Below are positions 17,923-27,605 of a stretch of 64,000 nucleotides of DNA, piece by piece. The DNA is from Rhizobium redzepovicii (GTDB lineage: Bacteria; Pseudomonadota; Alphaproteobacteria; Rhizobiales; Rhizobiaceae). The stretch's first letter is position 1. Each line of letters starts with the position of its first letter. The notes beneath the pieces are model-generated. The model saw only the letters and a list, made by a program, of their open reading frames with translations, was not told the DNA's origin and searched no databases. A program made the translations under genes and the position numbers. Location of the stretch: the NCBI RefSeq assembly GCF_019793435.1, contig NZ_JAILYH010000001.1, positions 248,001 to 312,000 of the forward strand. Reading direction: 5' to 3'.

Positions 17923-18534
17923 ATGCAGCAGCTCGGTTATCTCAAGGAAACCCCGTCGCAGACGGCAGGGCCTTATGTTCATATCGGCCTGACGCCGAAT
18001 TTCTGCGACATAACAGGTGTCTACGACAGCGATCTCGGCACGGCGATGGTCAACGACAAGACGCTTGGCGAACGCATCACCGTCACCGGCCGCATTCTCG
18101 ACGGCGCCGGCGCCTTGGTGCGCGATGCCGTCGTCGAGATCTGGCAGGCCGACAGCGCCGGCCTCTATAATAGCCCCTCGGAAATGCGCGGCGCCGCCGA
18201 TCCCAATTTTACCGGCTGGGGCCGCTGCCCAACCCGCGCTGAAGACGGCGTCTACAGCTTCGAAACCATCAAGCCCGGCCGCGTCCCCTTCAAGGACGGC
18301 CGCAGACAAGCCCCGCACATCACCTTTTGGATCGTCGCCCGCGGCATCAATATCGGCCTGCATACGCGCATGTACTTCCCGGAGGAGACGGAAGCCAACG
18401 CCGCCGACCCGCTGCTCCAGCGCATCGAACATCGCGAGCGGGTCGCCACCATGATCGCCACCCGCGACGGCGCCACCTGCCATTTCGACATCTATCTGCA
18501 GGGTGCCAACGAGACGGTGTTTTTGGATATTTGA
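17923..18534 (+). CDS. pcaG: Protocatechuate 3,4-dioxygenase alpha subunit
   Basis: A 203-residue subunit, homologous to PcaH but lacking iron ligands, that pairs with PcaH in the dioxygenase. TPSQTAGPYVHIGL at the N-terminus, VEIWQADSAGLYNSP and KPGRVPFKDGRRQAPHITFWI are characteristic. The ATG at 17923 is preferred to an upstream TTG; GGAGG is 10 bases away. The stop is followed by a mosaic repeat before pcaB. Confidence 0.95.
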   Translation: MQQLGYLKETPSQTAGPYVHIGLTPNFCDITGVYDSDLGTAMVNDKTLGERITVTGRILDGAGALVRDAVVEIWQADSAGLYNSPSEMRGAADPNFTGWGRCPTRAEDGVYSFETIKPGRVPFKDGRRQAPHITFWIVARGINIGLHTRMYFPEETEANAADPLLQRIEHRERVATMIATRDGATCHFDIYLQGANETVFLDI

Positions 18535-18575
18535 GGGGCTGGCCAGCGGCTTGTACGGAGAGCCCGGCGCCCGTA

Positions 18576-18708
18576 GCCCCCTCACCCTTCCCTCTCCCCG
18601 AGGGGAGAGGGGATGTGCCATACGAGATGACAGCCCATAGGCGCCGGCGCTGCCTCCAAATCCCTTCTCCCCTCGGGGAGAAGGTGGCGGCTGCCGGATG
18701 AGGGGGCC
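18576..18708. repeat. Mosaic palindromic element, copy 2
   Basis: CCCCCTCACCCTTCCCTCTC leads a CTCCCCGAGGGGAG hairpin, and a CTTCTCCCCTCGGGGAGAAG hairpin with GCCGGATGAGGGGG ends the element. It has the same part order and orientation as the copy at 15791. It separates pcaG from pcaB within the operon, so it will be present in the transcript. Confidence 0.72.
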
Positions 18709-18729
18709 ACGACCACGAACGAGCAACCC

Positions 18730-19776
18730 ATGACCGCATCGCCCTTCGACCACCCCTTCCTCTCCGGCCTGCTCGGCGACGATGAAATCGCGCCCTATTT
18801 CTCCGCCGAGGCCGACATCCGTGCCATGCTCTCCATCGAGGCTGCGTTGGCGAGGGCCGAAGCCGCGCATGGCCTGATCCCCGCCGAAGCCGCAAGGCGG
18901 ATCGCCGAAATCTGCGCCGCCTTCTCCGCCGATCTGCATCGTCTGCGTGCGGCAACGGCAAGGGACGGCGTCGTCGTTCCAGAGCTTATCAAGCAGCTGC
19001 GCGCCAAAGTCGGCGAGGAAGCGGCCAAAAGCCTGCATCTCGGCGCCACCAGCCAGGATGTGATCGACACCAGCCTGATGATCCGCTTGAAGGCGGTGGT
19101 CTTCCTGTTTGCCGGCCGGCTTTCCGCCATCGTCGCCGGGCTCGATGGGCTCGATCGCCGGTTCGGCCGCAACCGGCTGATGGGTCATACCCGCATGCAG
19201 TCAGCCATCCCGATTTCCGTCAGCGACCGCCTCACTGCGTGGCGCGCGCCACTGGAGATCTGTCGCGACCGGCTGACCGAGCAGAGCTTCCCCGTCCAGT
19301 TCGGCGGCGCCGCCGGCACCCTCGACAAGCTCGGACCGCAAGGCCCGGCCATCCGCGCCGCGCTCGCCCAGGAACTTGGCCTGACCGATTGCAGGCAATG
19401 GCAGAGCGCGCGTCTGCCGATCGCCGATATCGCCGGCCTGTTTGTCTCGATCTCCGGCAGCCTCGGCAAGATCGGCCAGGATATCGCTCTGCTTGCCCAG
19501 GCCGGCGGCGAAATCGAAATCGCAGGCGGCGGCACCTCGTCGGCGATGGCGCACAAGCAGAACCCGGTCGCCGCCGAAACCCTGGTCGCGCTCGCCCGCT
19601 TCAACGCCACGGCGCTGTCGGGCATCCACCAGTCCCTCGTCCATGAACAGGAACGCTCGGGTGCCGCCTGGACGCTCGAATGGCTGCTGCTGCCGCAAAT
19701 GACGATGGCGACCGCCGCTTCGCTGCGGCTGGCGGGGGAACTGACAGGCAATATCAAGCGGCTCGGAACTGCCTAA
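18730..19776 (+). CDS. pcaB: 3-carboxy-cis,cis-muconate cycloisomerase
   Basis: A 348-residue member of the fumarase/aspartase superfamily that lactonises 3-carboxy-cis,cis-muconate. Superfamily signatures are HLGATSQDVIDTSLMIRLK (about residue 100) and GGGTSSAMAHKQNPVAAE (about residues 270-287; the SS loop holds the catalytic serine). At about 350 residues it matches the shorter rhizobial PcaB rather than the 450-residue pseudomonad enzyme. It ends the pca operon and converges on the AroE-like gene with an 18-bp gap. Confidence 0.93.
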   Translation: MTASPFDHPFLSGLLGDDEIAPYFSAEADIRAMLSIEAALARAEAAHGLIPAEAARRIAEICAAFSADLHRLRAATARDGVVVPELIKQLRAKVGEEAAKSLHLGATSQDVIDTSLMIRLKAVVFLFAGRLSAIVAGLDGLDRRFGRNRLMGHTRMQSAIPISVSDRLTAWRAPLEICRDRLTEQSFPVQFGGAAGTLDKLGPQGPAIRAALAQELGLTDCRQWQSARLPIADIAGLFVSISGSLGKIGQDIALLAQAGGEIEIAGGGTSSAMAHKQNPVAAETLVALARFNATALSGIHQSLVHEQERSGAAWTLEWLLLPQMTMATAASLRLAGELTGNIKRLGTA

Positions 19777-19794
19777 AGCCGCGCGAAACGGGCA

Positions 19795-20625
19795 TCAACC
19801 GAGCTTGGCGATGGCCCGCAGATTGTCGGCCGTCGTTGTCGGGAATTCGAAGAATTCAAGATAGGCGGGGATTTGTTCAAACAGCATATCCGTGCCGACC
19901 TGAAAGGTGCAGCCGCGCGCCCGGGCCGCCTCGAGGAAAGGGGTGATCTCCTTGCTCAACACCACCTCGCCGACGAAGGTCGATGGGGAGATGCGGTCGA
20001 CATCGATCGGCAGTGGGTCACCCCGCCGCATTCCAAGCGGTGTCGCGTTGACGACGATGTCGAAGCCCGTCGGGTCGAGAGAGCCGATCGTGACGTGGAG
20101 GTGGGGGTAATATGTCTTCAACCGGTCGAGCAGCGCCGCCGCGGTCGCCTCGTTGGCGTCGACGATCGCCAGATGGGCGACGCCCGCCTTCGCTAGGGAT
20201 GCCGCGATCGCCGAGCCGACGCCGCCGGCGCCGACGACCAGCGCATTTGCCCCCTCGACTTTTTTGCCCTTGCGCAGAACTCCCCGCACAAAGCCCTCGC
20301 CATCGAACATGTCGCCGATCAGCCTGCCGTTCGGATCGAGACGCACCGCATTGCACGAGCCCGCGACTTTGGCGTTGGTCGAGGCTTCGTCGAGCAGTGC
20401 CATCGTCGCAATCTTGTGCGGCATGGTGATGAGCGCGCCGTGAATATTGGAGAGCCGGAAGACAAGCTTCAGGAACGCCGGATAGTCTTCCGGCCTGCAG
20501 CCCATCGGCACGACGACCGCATCGATGCCGTTCTTCTCGAAATAGGGATTGTAGATCAGAGGCGCCTTGAAGGACTCGGTGGGGTAGCCGAGGTGGGCGA
20601 TGAGTTTGGTCGTCCCGGTGATCAT
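19795..20625 (-). CDS. aroE: AroE-like shikimate/quinate dehydrogenase family protein
   Basis: A 276-residue NAD(P)-dependent dehydrogenase of the shikimate dehydrogenase superfamily. The catalytic lysine is in ITMPHK, the acidic partner in MFDGEGFVRG, the Rossmann motif is VVGAGGVGSAIAASL (about residues 125-139), and NATPLGM is conserved. The segment that should carry the two shikimate-carboxylate-binding serines reads GYPTESFKAP, so both are replaced (F19, A21). A substrate other than plain shikimate is therefore possible. It is the last gene of a six-gene operon with an ABC importer, a 3-dehydroquinase and a MocA-type oxidoreductase, so a catabolic role is more likely than aromatic biosynthesis. 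Confidence 0.85.
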   Translation of the reverse strand: MITGTTKLIAHLGYPTESFKAPLIYNPYFEKNGIDAVVVPMGCRPEDYPAFLKLVFRLSNIHGALITMPHKIATMALLDEASTNAKVAGSCNAVRLDPNGRLIGDMFDGEGFVRGVLRKGKKVEGANALVVGAGGVGSAIAASLAKAGVAHLAIVDANEATAAALLDRLKTYYPHLHVTIGSLDPTGFDIVVNATPLGMRRGDPLPIDVDRISPSTFVGEVVLSKEITPFLEAARARGCTFQVGTDMLFEQIPAYLEFFEFPTTTADNLRAIAKLG

Positions 20626-20629
20626 GTGG

Positions 20630-21700
20630 CTAGACTTTCTGGGGATCGGCACAGGCGCCGGCGTCAGAGAGGTGGATCATCTGCCCCGAGCGCGCCGATC
20701 TCTTGATCGCTTCGACGACCCTGAGGGTGGCAAGGCCCTCCCGCCCGCTCACGAGAGGTGCTGCTTCGCCGCGAATGACATCGCAAAAATGGCTGAGCTG
20801 ACGGCAAAGCGGATCGGCGGCTTCGTAAGCCACGCGCTCTTCGGCAAGCGGCTCCAGCCAATCCGGTTTCGCCGTCGCTGTCCAAAGCGTCAGATCGGGA
20901 ATGCCGAGCGAACCCTTCGTGCCGCCGATCTGGTAGCAATGTCCGGCATAGCGGGGAAATGCAGGATTCTCGCCCGTCGTCGCCTCCCAGCTCCAGGGTG
21001 CGGCCACCGCATCGCTGCCGGTCAGCGTGGCGAGAACGCCGTTTGCGAACCGCAATGCGACGACTGATGTATCCTCGACGGCGTGGTGGCGCACGGCGTG
21101 CGATTCCATCGCATGCACGGCCTCGACCTCACCGAACAGAAATCGGAACAGGTCGACATCATGGATCAGGTTGACGAAGATCGGGCCGGCGCCGGCTTCC
21201 CGCCGCCAGGGGATGTCGAAATAGTCGTCCGGCTTGGCGACCCAGAAGGTGCCGTGCACCGTGACGATCCGCCCAAGCCTGCCGCTGTCGACGATCTGTT
21301 TGGCCACCTGGATCATCGGGTTGTGGCGACGATGATGACCGACGAGGAGCGGTATCCCTGCGCTTTCGCCGGCGATCACGAGCGCTGCGGCAGCGTCGAC
21401 GTCGTCGGCGATCGGTTTTTCGATGAGGACGGGAATGCCGGCGGCGATAATCTCCATCGCATTCTCGACGTGAAGCTGGTTCGGCGTTGCCACGATGACG
21501 CCGTCGGGCCTGTCCTCGGGGCCGATGTCCTGGAACGACGGGTACCATTGGATGCCGGCATTGCCGGCGAAATCGCGACCGACTGGGGACGGATCGATCA
21601 AGGCGGAGAGAAGCGTTCCGGGCTCGGAGATCACGCGCTCGGCATGGCGTCTGCCGATCAGGCCGGCTCCCATGACTGCAATCTTCAATGGCTTCATCAT
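20630..21700 (-). CDS. Gfo/Idh/MocA family oxidoreductase
   Basis: A 356-residue NAD(P)-dependent dehydrogenase. The N-terminal Rossmann fold starts KIAVMGAGLIGRRHAE, and the catalytic lysine is in the EKP motif of VLIEKPIADD near residue 97. A C-terminal alpha/beta domain follows, with the GPIFVNLIHDVDLFRFLFG stretch holding the conserved D-x3-D/H. This family oxidises cyclitols, sugars and similar polyols. In this operon a quinate-, shikimate- or inositol-like polyol is plausible, but the substrate is not determined. The gap to the AroE-like gene is four bases. Confidence 0.85.
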   Translation of the reverse strand: MMKPLKIAVMGAGLIGRRHAERVISEPGTLLSALIDPSPVGRDFAGNAGIQWYPSFQDIGPEDRPDGVIVATPNQLHVENAMEIIAAGIPVLIEKPIADDVDAAAALVIAGESAGIPLLVGHHRRHNPMIQVAKQIVDSGRLGRIVTVHGTFWVAKPDDYFDIPWRREAGAGPIFVNLIHDVDLFRFLFGEVEAVHAMESHAVRHHAVEDTSVVALRFANGVLATLTGSDAVAAPWSWEATTGENPAFPRYAGHCYQIGGTKGSLGIPDLTLWTATAKPDWLEPLAEERVAYEAADPLCRQLSHFCDVIRGEAAPLVSGREGLATLRVVEAIKRSARSGQMIHLSDAGACADPQKV

Positions 21701-21739
21701 CGGCTCCAGAATTTGACGAGGTGTCGGCCTTGAAACGGC

Positions 21740-22504
<765 letters not shown>

Positions 22505-22560
22505 CGGTAGAACTCCACAATTGGCGGGCAAGGCCGCATCGAAGAACAAGGGGATGCGGA

Positions 22561-23202
22561 TCAGCGCGCGGAAGCGGCAAACTTTCGCTCGAGGTGCGCG
22601 CCAAGGATCGTCAGCGGGCAGCACATCAGGAAGTACAGGATGCCGACGACGCCGAAGACCGTCAGCGGTTGGAAAATCTGGTTGGAGATGATGTTGCCGG
22701 CCCGCGTCAGCTCGGTGAAGCCGACGATCGAGGCAAGCGAAGTGCCTTTGATCAGCTGCACCAGGAAGCCTATCGTCGCAGGCAGCGAGATGCGCAGCGC
22801 CTGCGGCAGGATGACATCCCTCATGCGGGAGACGTATCTGAGGCTGAGCGCCTTTGCCGCTTCCGTCTGGCCGCGCGGAACCGCTTCGATCGATCCGCGC
22901 CAGATCTCGCCGAGATAGGCGCTGGCATGCAGCGTCAGGCCGATCGCGACGGCCACCCAGGAATCGAGCATCAGCCCGAGCAGGGCCAGGCCGTAATAGA
23001 CCACGAAAAGCTGCATCAGAAGCGGTGTTCCCTGGAAGACGGCGATATAGCCGGCGGTCAGGCGTTCCAAGAGCGGGTTGCCCGAGACGCGGGCGAGAGC
23101 GACGCCGAGCCCGGCAATGCAGCCGCAGACAAAGCCGACGGCGGACAGAAGCACGGTCCATTTCAGACCGATCAGGAGGAAGACGAACTCGTCGTGACCC
23201 AT
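22561..23202 (-). CDS. ABC transporter permease (HisM/GlnP-type), second
   Basis: A 213-residue inner-membrane permease with about five hydrophobic helices. The cytoplasmic EAA-type coupling loop is visible as [45 protein letters not shown] is the typical polar amino-acid family motif. It is adjacent to a homologous permease with a 9-bp gap, so the pair probably forms a heterodimeric channel. Confidence 0.92.
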   Translation of the reverse strand: MGHDEFVFLLIGLKWTVLLSAVGFVCGCIAGLGVALARVSGNPLLERLTAGYIAVFQGTPLLMQLFVVYYGLALLGLMLDSWVAVAIGLTLHASAYLGEIWRGSIEAVPRGQTEAAKALSLRYVSRMRDVILPQALRISLPATIGFLVQLIKGTSLASIVGFTELTRAGNIISNQIFQPLTVFGVVGILYFLMCCPLTILGAHLERKFAASAR

Positions 23203-23211
23203 GGAATCCTC

Positions 23212-23880
23212 CTACTTGACGGGATATTTGAAGTAGCGGGCGGAAAACGCCGCAAATAGGCGCATCATCACCCAGGAAATCACGAAATAGAAAAGCGTGA
23301 CCGTGAAGTAGACCTCGAAGCTCCGGAAGCTCTCCGATTCGATGCGCTGGGAAACGGAGGTCAGCTCATAGGCCGAGATCGCCGAGGCGATGCTGGTGGT
23401 CAGCGTCAACAGCACGAACTGGCTGGTCAGCGACGGATAGATCGCCCGCAATGCCGGCTTGAGGATGATCAGCCGGAAGACCTGCGCCTTGTGCAGGCCA
23501 AGCGCCAGGCCGGCTTCCATCTGCCCCTTCGGGATCGATTGGACGCCGCCGCGAATGATCTCGATCGCGTAGGCGCCGCCGTTGATGCCGAGCGCGATGA
23601 TCGCCGTCGGCGTCGGATCCAGCCGGATGCCGGTGAGCGGAAGCGCGAAATAGATGAAGAAGATCTGCACCAGGAACGGCGTGTTGCGGATCAGTTCGAC
23701 GAAGGCGATGACCAGCCACCGCAAGGGTTTGAGCGCGGAATCGCGCAGGGCAACCCCGCCGATCCCGATGACGATCGCCAGCAGCATTCCGCAAATGGCA
23801 AGCAGGAAGGTCCCGAGACAGCCGAGCAGAAGGCTCGGCAGCCCATCGATGACAGGGGTGAAATCCAGCTTGTAATTCAT
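23212..23880 (-). CDS. ABC transporter permease (HisQ/GlnP-type), first
   Basis: A 222-residue permease with the family motif [20 protein letters not shown] and the coupling loop [29 protein letters not shown]. The ATG overlaps the aroQ stop (ATGA), linking transport directly to a 3-dehydroquinase gene. Substrate class by homology would be polar amino acids; the context instead suggests a carboxylated cyclitol such as shikimate or quinate (inference). Confidence 0.92.
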   Translation of the reverse strand: MNYKLDFTPVIDGLPSLLLGCLGTFLLAICGMLLAIVIGIGGVALRDSALKPLRWLVIAFVELIRNTPFLVQIFFIYFALPLTGIRLDPTPTAIIALGINGGAYAIEIIRGGVQSIPKGQMEAGLALGLHKAQVFRLIILKPALRAIYPSLTSQFVLLTLTTSIASAISAYELTSVSQRIESESFRSFEVYFTVTLFYFVISWVMMRLFAAFSARYFKYPVK

Positions 23881-24326
23881 GCTTTCGCTGCTCCCGCCAT
23901 GTCGGCCATTGCTTCGATGGCAAGCTCATAACCGCGGGCGCCGAAGCCGATCATGATGGCGGTGGCGACGCGCGAGATCAGCGAATTGTGGTAGATGCTT
24001 TCGCGCGCATGAACATTCGAGATGTGCAGCTCGATCTTCGGCGGATCGAACATCTTCAGCGCATCGAGAAGGGCGATCGAGGTGAAGGTATAGCCGGCCG
24101 GATTGATGATGATGCCGCAGGCTTCTTTGCGGGCCTGATGCACGCTTTCCACAAGCTCGCCCTCGAAATTGGTCTGGCGGAAGTCGACGGCAAAGCCGAG
24201 GCTCTCAGCCTTTGCCAGGCACCTGTCCCTGATATCGGCCAGCGTCGTCGAGCCATAGATCGCGGGCTCGCGCTCCCCCAGCAGGTTGAGATTCGGTCCG
24301 TTGAGCACAAAAATGGTTCTGGTCAT
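23877..24326 (-). CDS. aroQ: 3-dehydroquinate dehydratase, type II
   Basis: A 149-residue dodecameric-type dehydroquinase interconverting 3-dehydroquinate and 3-dehydroshikimate. Type II landmarks are present: VLNGPNLNLLGEREPAIYG with the catalytic Arg/Tyr loop, RQTNFEGELVESVHQA, NPAGYTFTS, and the histidine in ELHISNVHARE. GAGGTG lies before the ATG at 24324-24326. Rhizobia normally carry another aroQ for biosynthesis; this copy, coupled to an importer, is probably the catabolic quinate/shikimate isozyme. Confidence 0.94.
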   Translation of the reverse strand: MTRTIFVLNGPNLNLLGEREPAIYGSTTLADIRDRCLAKAESLGFAVDFRQTNFEGELVESVHQARKEACGIIINPAGYTFTSIALLDALKMFDPPKIELHISNVHARESIYHNSLISRVATAIMIGFGARGYELAIEAMADMAGAAKA

Positions 24327-24425
24327 GTCGCGCACCTCAAACGGGCCGGGCCACAAGCATGGCGGTTGTGTTGACGGGCATGGCTGCCAGCCTTCATGGA
24401 TAAGATTCGTCTGGAGACGGCCGCC

Positions 24426-24602
24426 TGCCCCTCATCCGGCTGCCGCCACCGACCGGGGTCGAGCCGCGGGTCTCGACCCGTCCTTCGGACCCCCGTAAAC
24501 GGGGCGAAGGGGATATGCCGCATCCTCTCAATCCCTCACCAGCGTTTCGTGAGGCAAGTCCCCTCGCCCCGTTTACGGGGAGAGGGTTAGGGTGAGGGGC
24601 AA
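24426..24602. repeat. Mosaic palindromic element, copy 3 (inverted)
   Basis: It begins GCCCCTCATCCGGCTGCCGCC and ends AGAGGGTTAGGGTGAGGGGC, which is the part order of the copies at 15791 and 18576 in reverse. Internal hairpins include CCCCGTAAACGGGG and CCCCGTTTACGGGG. It fills the gap of about 307 bases between the binding-protein gene and aroQ; no gene is seen there. Confidence 0.72.
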
Positions 24603-24633
24603 TCGGCAGCCACCGACGCAAACCGACGCTCGC

Positions 24634-25464
24634 TCAGTTCGCCGCGAACGGAATGCCTTCCAGCTTTTCCGGGAATTCCGGGACCGGCACCTTCATCCAC
24701 TTGTCGTAGACGGCCTTGAGATCGCCGTTTGTCTTGATCTTGTCGATGAAGCTGTTCAGCGCCGCATTGATTTCCTTCTCGCCGAGACGCGTGCAGGCGC
24801 CGTTGTAGAGCTTCTGGAATTCAAGCTTGTTTTCGAATTCGCCCGGGCGCGCCTTGTTCACCCGGTCCATGTAGAAGATGTTGCCGCCCAGCGTATCGAC
24901 CTGGCCGGAAACCAGGGCCTGAACGCTCGCAGCGTCTCCGTCATAGCGCCGGATCGTCGTGCCCTCAGGCGCGTTCTTCGTCACCTGCGTATCCTGCGCT
25001 GCACCCTTGGCGACGCCGACGCTGAACTTGGCCATGTCGGCATTCGTCTTGATCTCCGCCGATTTGGGACCGATCAGGACGATGGCATTGGCCACATAGG
25101 GCTTGCTGAACTGCACGGCCTTTGCGCGATCCGGCAGCATTGCCATGGTCGCGAACAGAACGTCGACACGCCCCGCCGTCAGCGCCGGAATGCGGTTGTT
25201 GACTTCGAGCGGCACGAACTCGACGGAAACGCCCAGTTCCTTGGCGAACAGCGTGGCGATGTCGGCGTCGAGGCCGTCCTGCTTACCGCCGCTGGTCACA
25301 AAGCCCCAGGGCGGGTTGTCGCCTTGAATTCCGACAATGATCTTACCGCGGGCCTTGATTTCGTCGGGCGTGATGGCGGCGGCCGGTTGCGCCAAGGTGA
25401 CGGCAGCCACCAGGGCCGCGGCTCCGAGTATCGCGTTTCGACGCGTCAGCATAGATTTGAACAT
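24634..25464 (-). CDS. Periplasmic binding protein of the shikimate-region ABC importer
   Basis: A 276-residue family 3 solute-binding protein. The signal peptide starts MFKSMLTRRNAILGAAALVAAV and ends near QPAAA; the RR could also support Tat export. Family motifs are GIQGDNPPWGFV, GLDADIATLFAKELG, and DVLFATMAMLPDRAK. The ATG at 25462-25464 is preceded by GAGGAGGAAA. It heads the operon that includes aroQ, two permeases, the ATPase, a MocA-type dehydrogenase and the AroE-like gene, and is divergent from the dehydroshikimate dehydratase. Confidence 0.9.
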   Translation of the reverse strand: MFKSMLTRRNAILGAAALVAAVTLAQPAAAITPDEIKARGKIIVGIQGDNPPWGFVTSGGKQDGLDADIATLFAKELGVSVEFVPLEVNNRIPALTAGRVDVLFATMAMLPDRAKAVQFSKPYVANAIVLIGPKSAEIKTNADMAKFSVGVAKGAAQDTQVTKNAPEGTTIRRYDGDAASVQALVSGQVDTLGGNIFYMDRVNKARPGEFENKLEFQKLYNGACTRLGEKEINAALNSFIDKIKTNGDLKAVYDKWMKVPVPEFPEKLEGIPFAAN

Positions 25465-25570
25465 TATGTTTCCTCCTCTTTGGCGGTCGTTCGACCGGAC
25501 AGCCACCTCACCTTTTGACTGTGGGAAGAATGATTGCCAGAGACGAACGTGTAAATCAACAGAGTTTTTT

Positions 25571-25588
25571 AAAATCATATGAGATTTT
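25571..25588. promoter_or_regulatory. AAAATC-N6-GATTTT dyad in the divergent promoter
   Basis: AAAATCATATGAGATTTT is a dyad with 6-bp arms between the binding-protein gene (start 25464) and the dehydroshikimate dehydratase gene (start 25685). It is a candidate operator for one of the two GntR regulators downstream. Only the symmetry is seen; the binding protein is inferred. Confidence 0.4.
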
Positions 25589-25684
25589 ATAATGCATCAA
25601 TCTATTTGAATTCCTCAAGAGATTAGCGATAATAGGTGAGAGCGATTTTTCGCAGCTGGCGGTGGATGCCGAAAGGGCTTTGAC

Positions 25685-27580
25685 ATGAAGACCTCGATTG
25701 CGACTGTGACGATCAGCGGCGAACTGCCGGAGAAGCTCGAGGCGATCGCCCGGGCGGGCTTCGACGGCGTCGAAATCTTCGAGAACGATTTCCTGGCCTT
25801 CGACGGAAGCCCGGCCGATGTTGGTAAACTGGTGCGCGACCATGGACTGGAGATTACGCTGTTCCAGCCGTTTCGCGACTTCGAGGGCATGCCGGAGCCG
25901 CTTAGAAGCCGCACTTTCGACCGTGCCGAACGGAAGTTCGACGTGATGCAGCAGCTTGGAACGGATCTGGTGCTGGTCTGCTCGAACGTCTCGCCGGCCG
26001 CCATCGGCGGCATCGACCGGGCGGCCGAGGATTTCCGGGAGCTCGGCGAACGAGCCGCCCGGCGTGGTCTGAGGGTGGGCTACGAGGCGCTCGCCTGGGG
26101 TCGCCATATCAGCGACCACCGCGACGCCTGGGAGATCGTGCGGCGCGCCGATCATCCGAATGTCGGCCTCATCCTGGACAGTTTCCACACCTTGTCACGC
26201 AAGATCGACGTCAACTCGATCCGCTCGATTCCGAAAGAGAAGATCTTTATCGTCCAGCTTGCCGATGCGCCGCTGATCGACATGGACCTACTCTACTGGA
26301 GCCGCCACTTCCGCAATATGCCTGGCGAAGGAGACCTTCCCGTCACGGCCTTTACCGAAGCTGTCGCCGCCACAGGTTATGATGGCTATTTCTCCCTGGA
26401 GATTTTCAACGACCAGTTTCGAGGCGGCCTGTCGCGGCCGATCGCCGCCGATGGCCACCGCTCGCTGATCTATCTCGGCGATCAGGTGCGCCGCCATCTC
26501 GGCTCTGGCAGCATGACCGGGGCGGCGATGCCGGAACGGGCGGCCGTCAAGGGCGTCGGCTTCGTGGAGTTTGCCACGGACGAACAGGATGAAGTCGAAC
26601 TGGTGGCCTTGCTGCGCACCCTCGGCTTCAAACAGACCGCCGTCCACCGCACCAAGAAAGTCTCGCTGTTCGAGCAGGGCGAGATCCGCATCCTCGTCAA
26701 TGTCGATCAAGCGGGATTTGCCAATGCGGCCTATGCCGTACATGGAACGTTTGCCTATGCCATGGCGCTGGTCGTCGACGATGCCGCAATGGCTTTTGCG
26801 CGTGCGCTTGCTCTCGATGCCGAGCCCTTTGCCCAGCCGGTGGCGGAGGGTGAACTCGAGCTGCCCGCCATTCGGGGCGTCGGCGGCGGCATCGTCTATC
26901 TGATCGACGACAAGAGCGCTCTCGGCCGCTTTTCCGAAATCGACTTTCGCCCGGTCACCGACGACACCGACACGGCGTCTGCCGGCCTTCTCCGCGTCGA
27001 CCACGTCGCCCAGACGGTCGGCTATGATGAAATGCTCACCTGGCTTTTATTCTATACGTCGATCTTCGAGACCCATAAGACCCCGATGGTCGACATCATC
27101 GATCCAGCCGGGGTGGTGCGCAGCCAGGTCGTCGAGAACCAGTCGGGCGGGCTGCGCATCACTATGAACGGAGCCGAAAACCGCCGCACCCTGGCCGGAC
27201 ATTTCATTGCCGAGAAGTTCGGCTCCGGCATCCAACACCTGGCATTTTCGACCGACGACATCTTTGCAACCGCCGAAAAACTTCGCAGCTGCGGTTTCAG
27301 TTCCCTGCATATTTCGCCGAACTATTACGAAGACGTCGAAGCCCGCTTCGGGCTCGATCCCGTCATGACCGAGCGGCTGAAAGCGGAGAACATCCTCTAT
27401 GACCGGGACGAGCACGGCGAGTATTTCCAGCTCTACAGCGGCACCTATGGAGAGGGTTTCTTTTTCGAGATCGTTGAGCGCCGTGGTTATCGCGGCTATG
27501 GCGCGCCGAACGCAATTTTCCGGATCGCCGCGCTGAAAAGACAGATGCGCCCGGAGGGAATTCCGAAAGACGTCGATTAA
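25685..27580 (+). CDS. quiC: Two-domain 3-dehydroshikimate dehydratase (QuiC/QsuB type)
   Basis: A 631-residue bipartite enzyme predicted to convert 3-dehydroshikimate to protocatechuate. Residues 1-270 form a xylose-isomerase-like TIM barrel with likely metal ligands in YEALAWGRH (Glu), LILDSFHTL (Asp/His), IVQLAD (Gln) and SLEIFND (Glu). Residues about 285-625 are an HPPD-like/VOC region in which the two-His-one-Glu iron triad appears kept: LRVDHVAQT, GIQHLAFSTDD and FFEIVERRG. Fusions of this kind are known for QuiC and QsuB, where the dehydratase activity is in the N-terminal half. The gene is divergent from the importer operon and feeds the pca operon 6 kb away. A sugar epimerase or true HPPD is the alternative but fits the context less well. 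Confidence 0.88.
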   Translation: MKTSIATVTISGELPEKLEAIARAGFDGVEIFENDFLAFDGSPADVGKLVRDHGLEITLFQPFRDFEGMPEPLRSRTFDRAERKFDVMQQLGTDLVLVCSNVSPAAIGGIDRAAEDFRELGERAARRGLRVGYEALAWGRHISDHRDAWEIVRRADHPNVGLILDSFHTLSRKIDVNSIRSIPKEKIFIVQLADAPLIDMDLLYWSRHFRNMPGEGDLPVTAFTEAVAATGYDGYFSLEIFNDQFRGGLSRPIAADGHRSLIYLGDQVRRHLGSGSMTGAAMPERAAVKGVGFVEFATDEQDEVELVALLRTLGFKQTAVHRTKKVSLFEQGEIRILVNVDQAGFANAAYAVHGTFAYAMALVVDDAAMAFARALALDAEPFAQPVAEGELELPAIRGVGGGIVYLIDDKSALGRFSEIDFRPVTDDTDTASAGLLRVDHVAQTVGYDEMLTWLLFYTSIFETHKTPMVDIIDPAGVVRSQVVENQSGGLRITMNGAENRRTLAGHFIAEKFGSGIQHLAFSTDDIFATAEKLRSCGFSSLHISPNYYEDVEARFGLDPVMTERLKAENILYDRDEHGEYFQLYSGTYGEGFFFEIVERRGYRGYGAPNAIFRIAALKRQMRPEGIPKDVD

Positions 27581-27605
27581 TTTCCTGGCTTCAAAGCGAT
27601 GCGCT

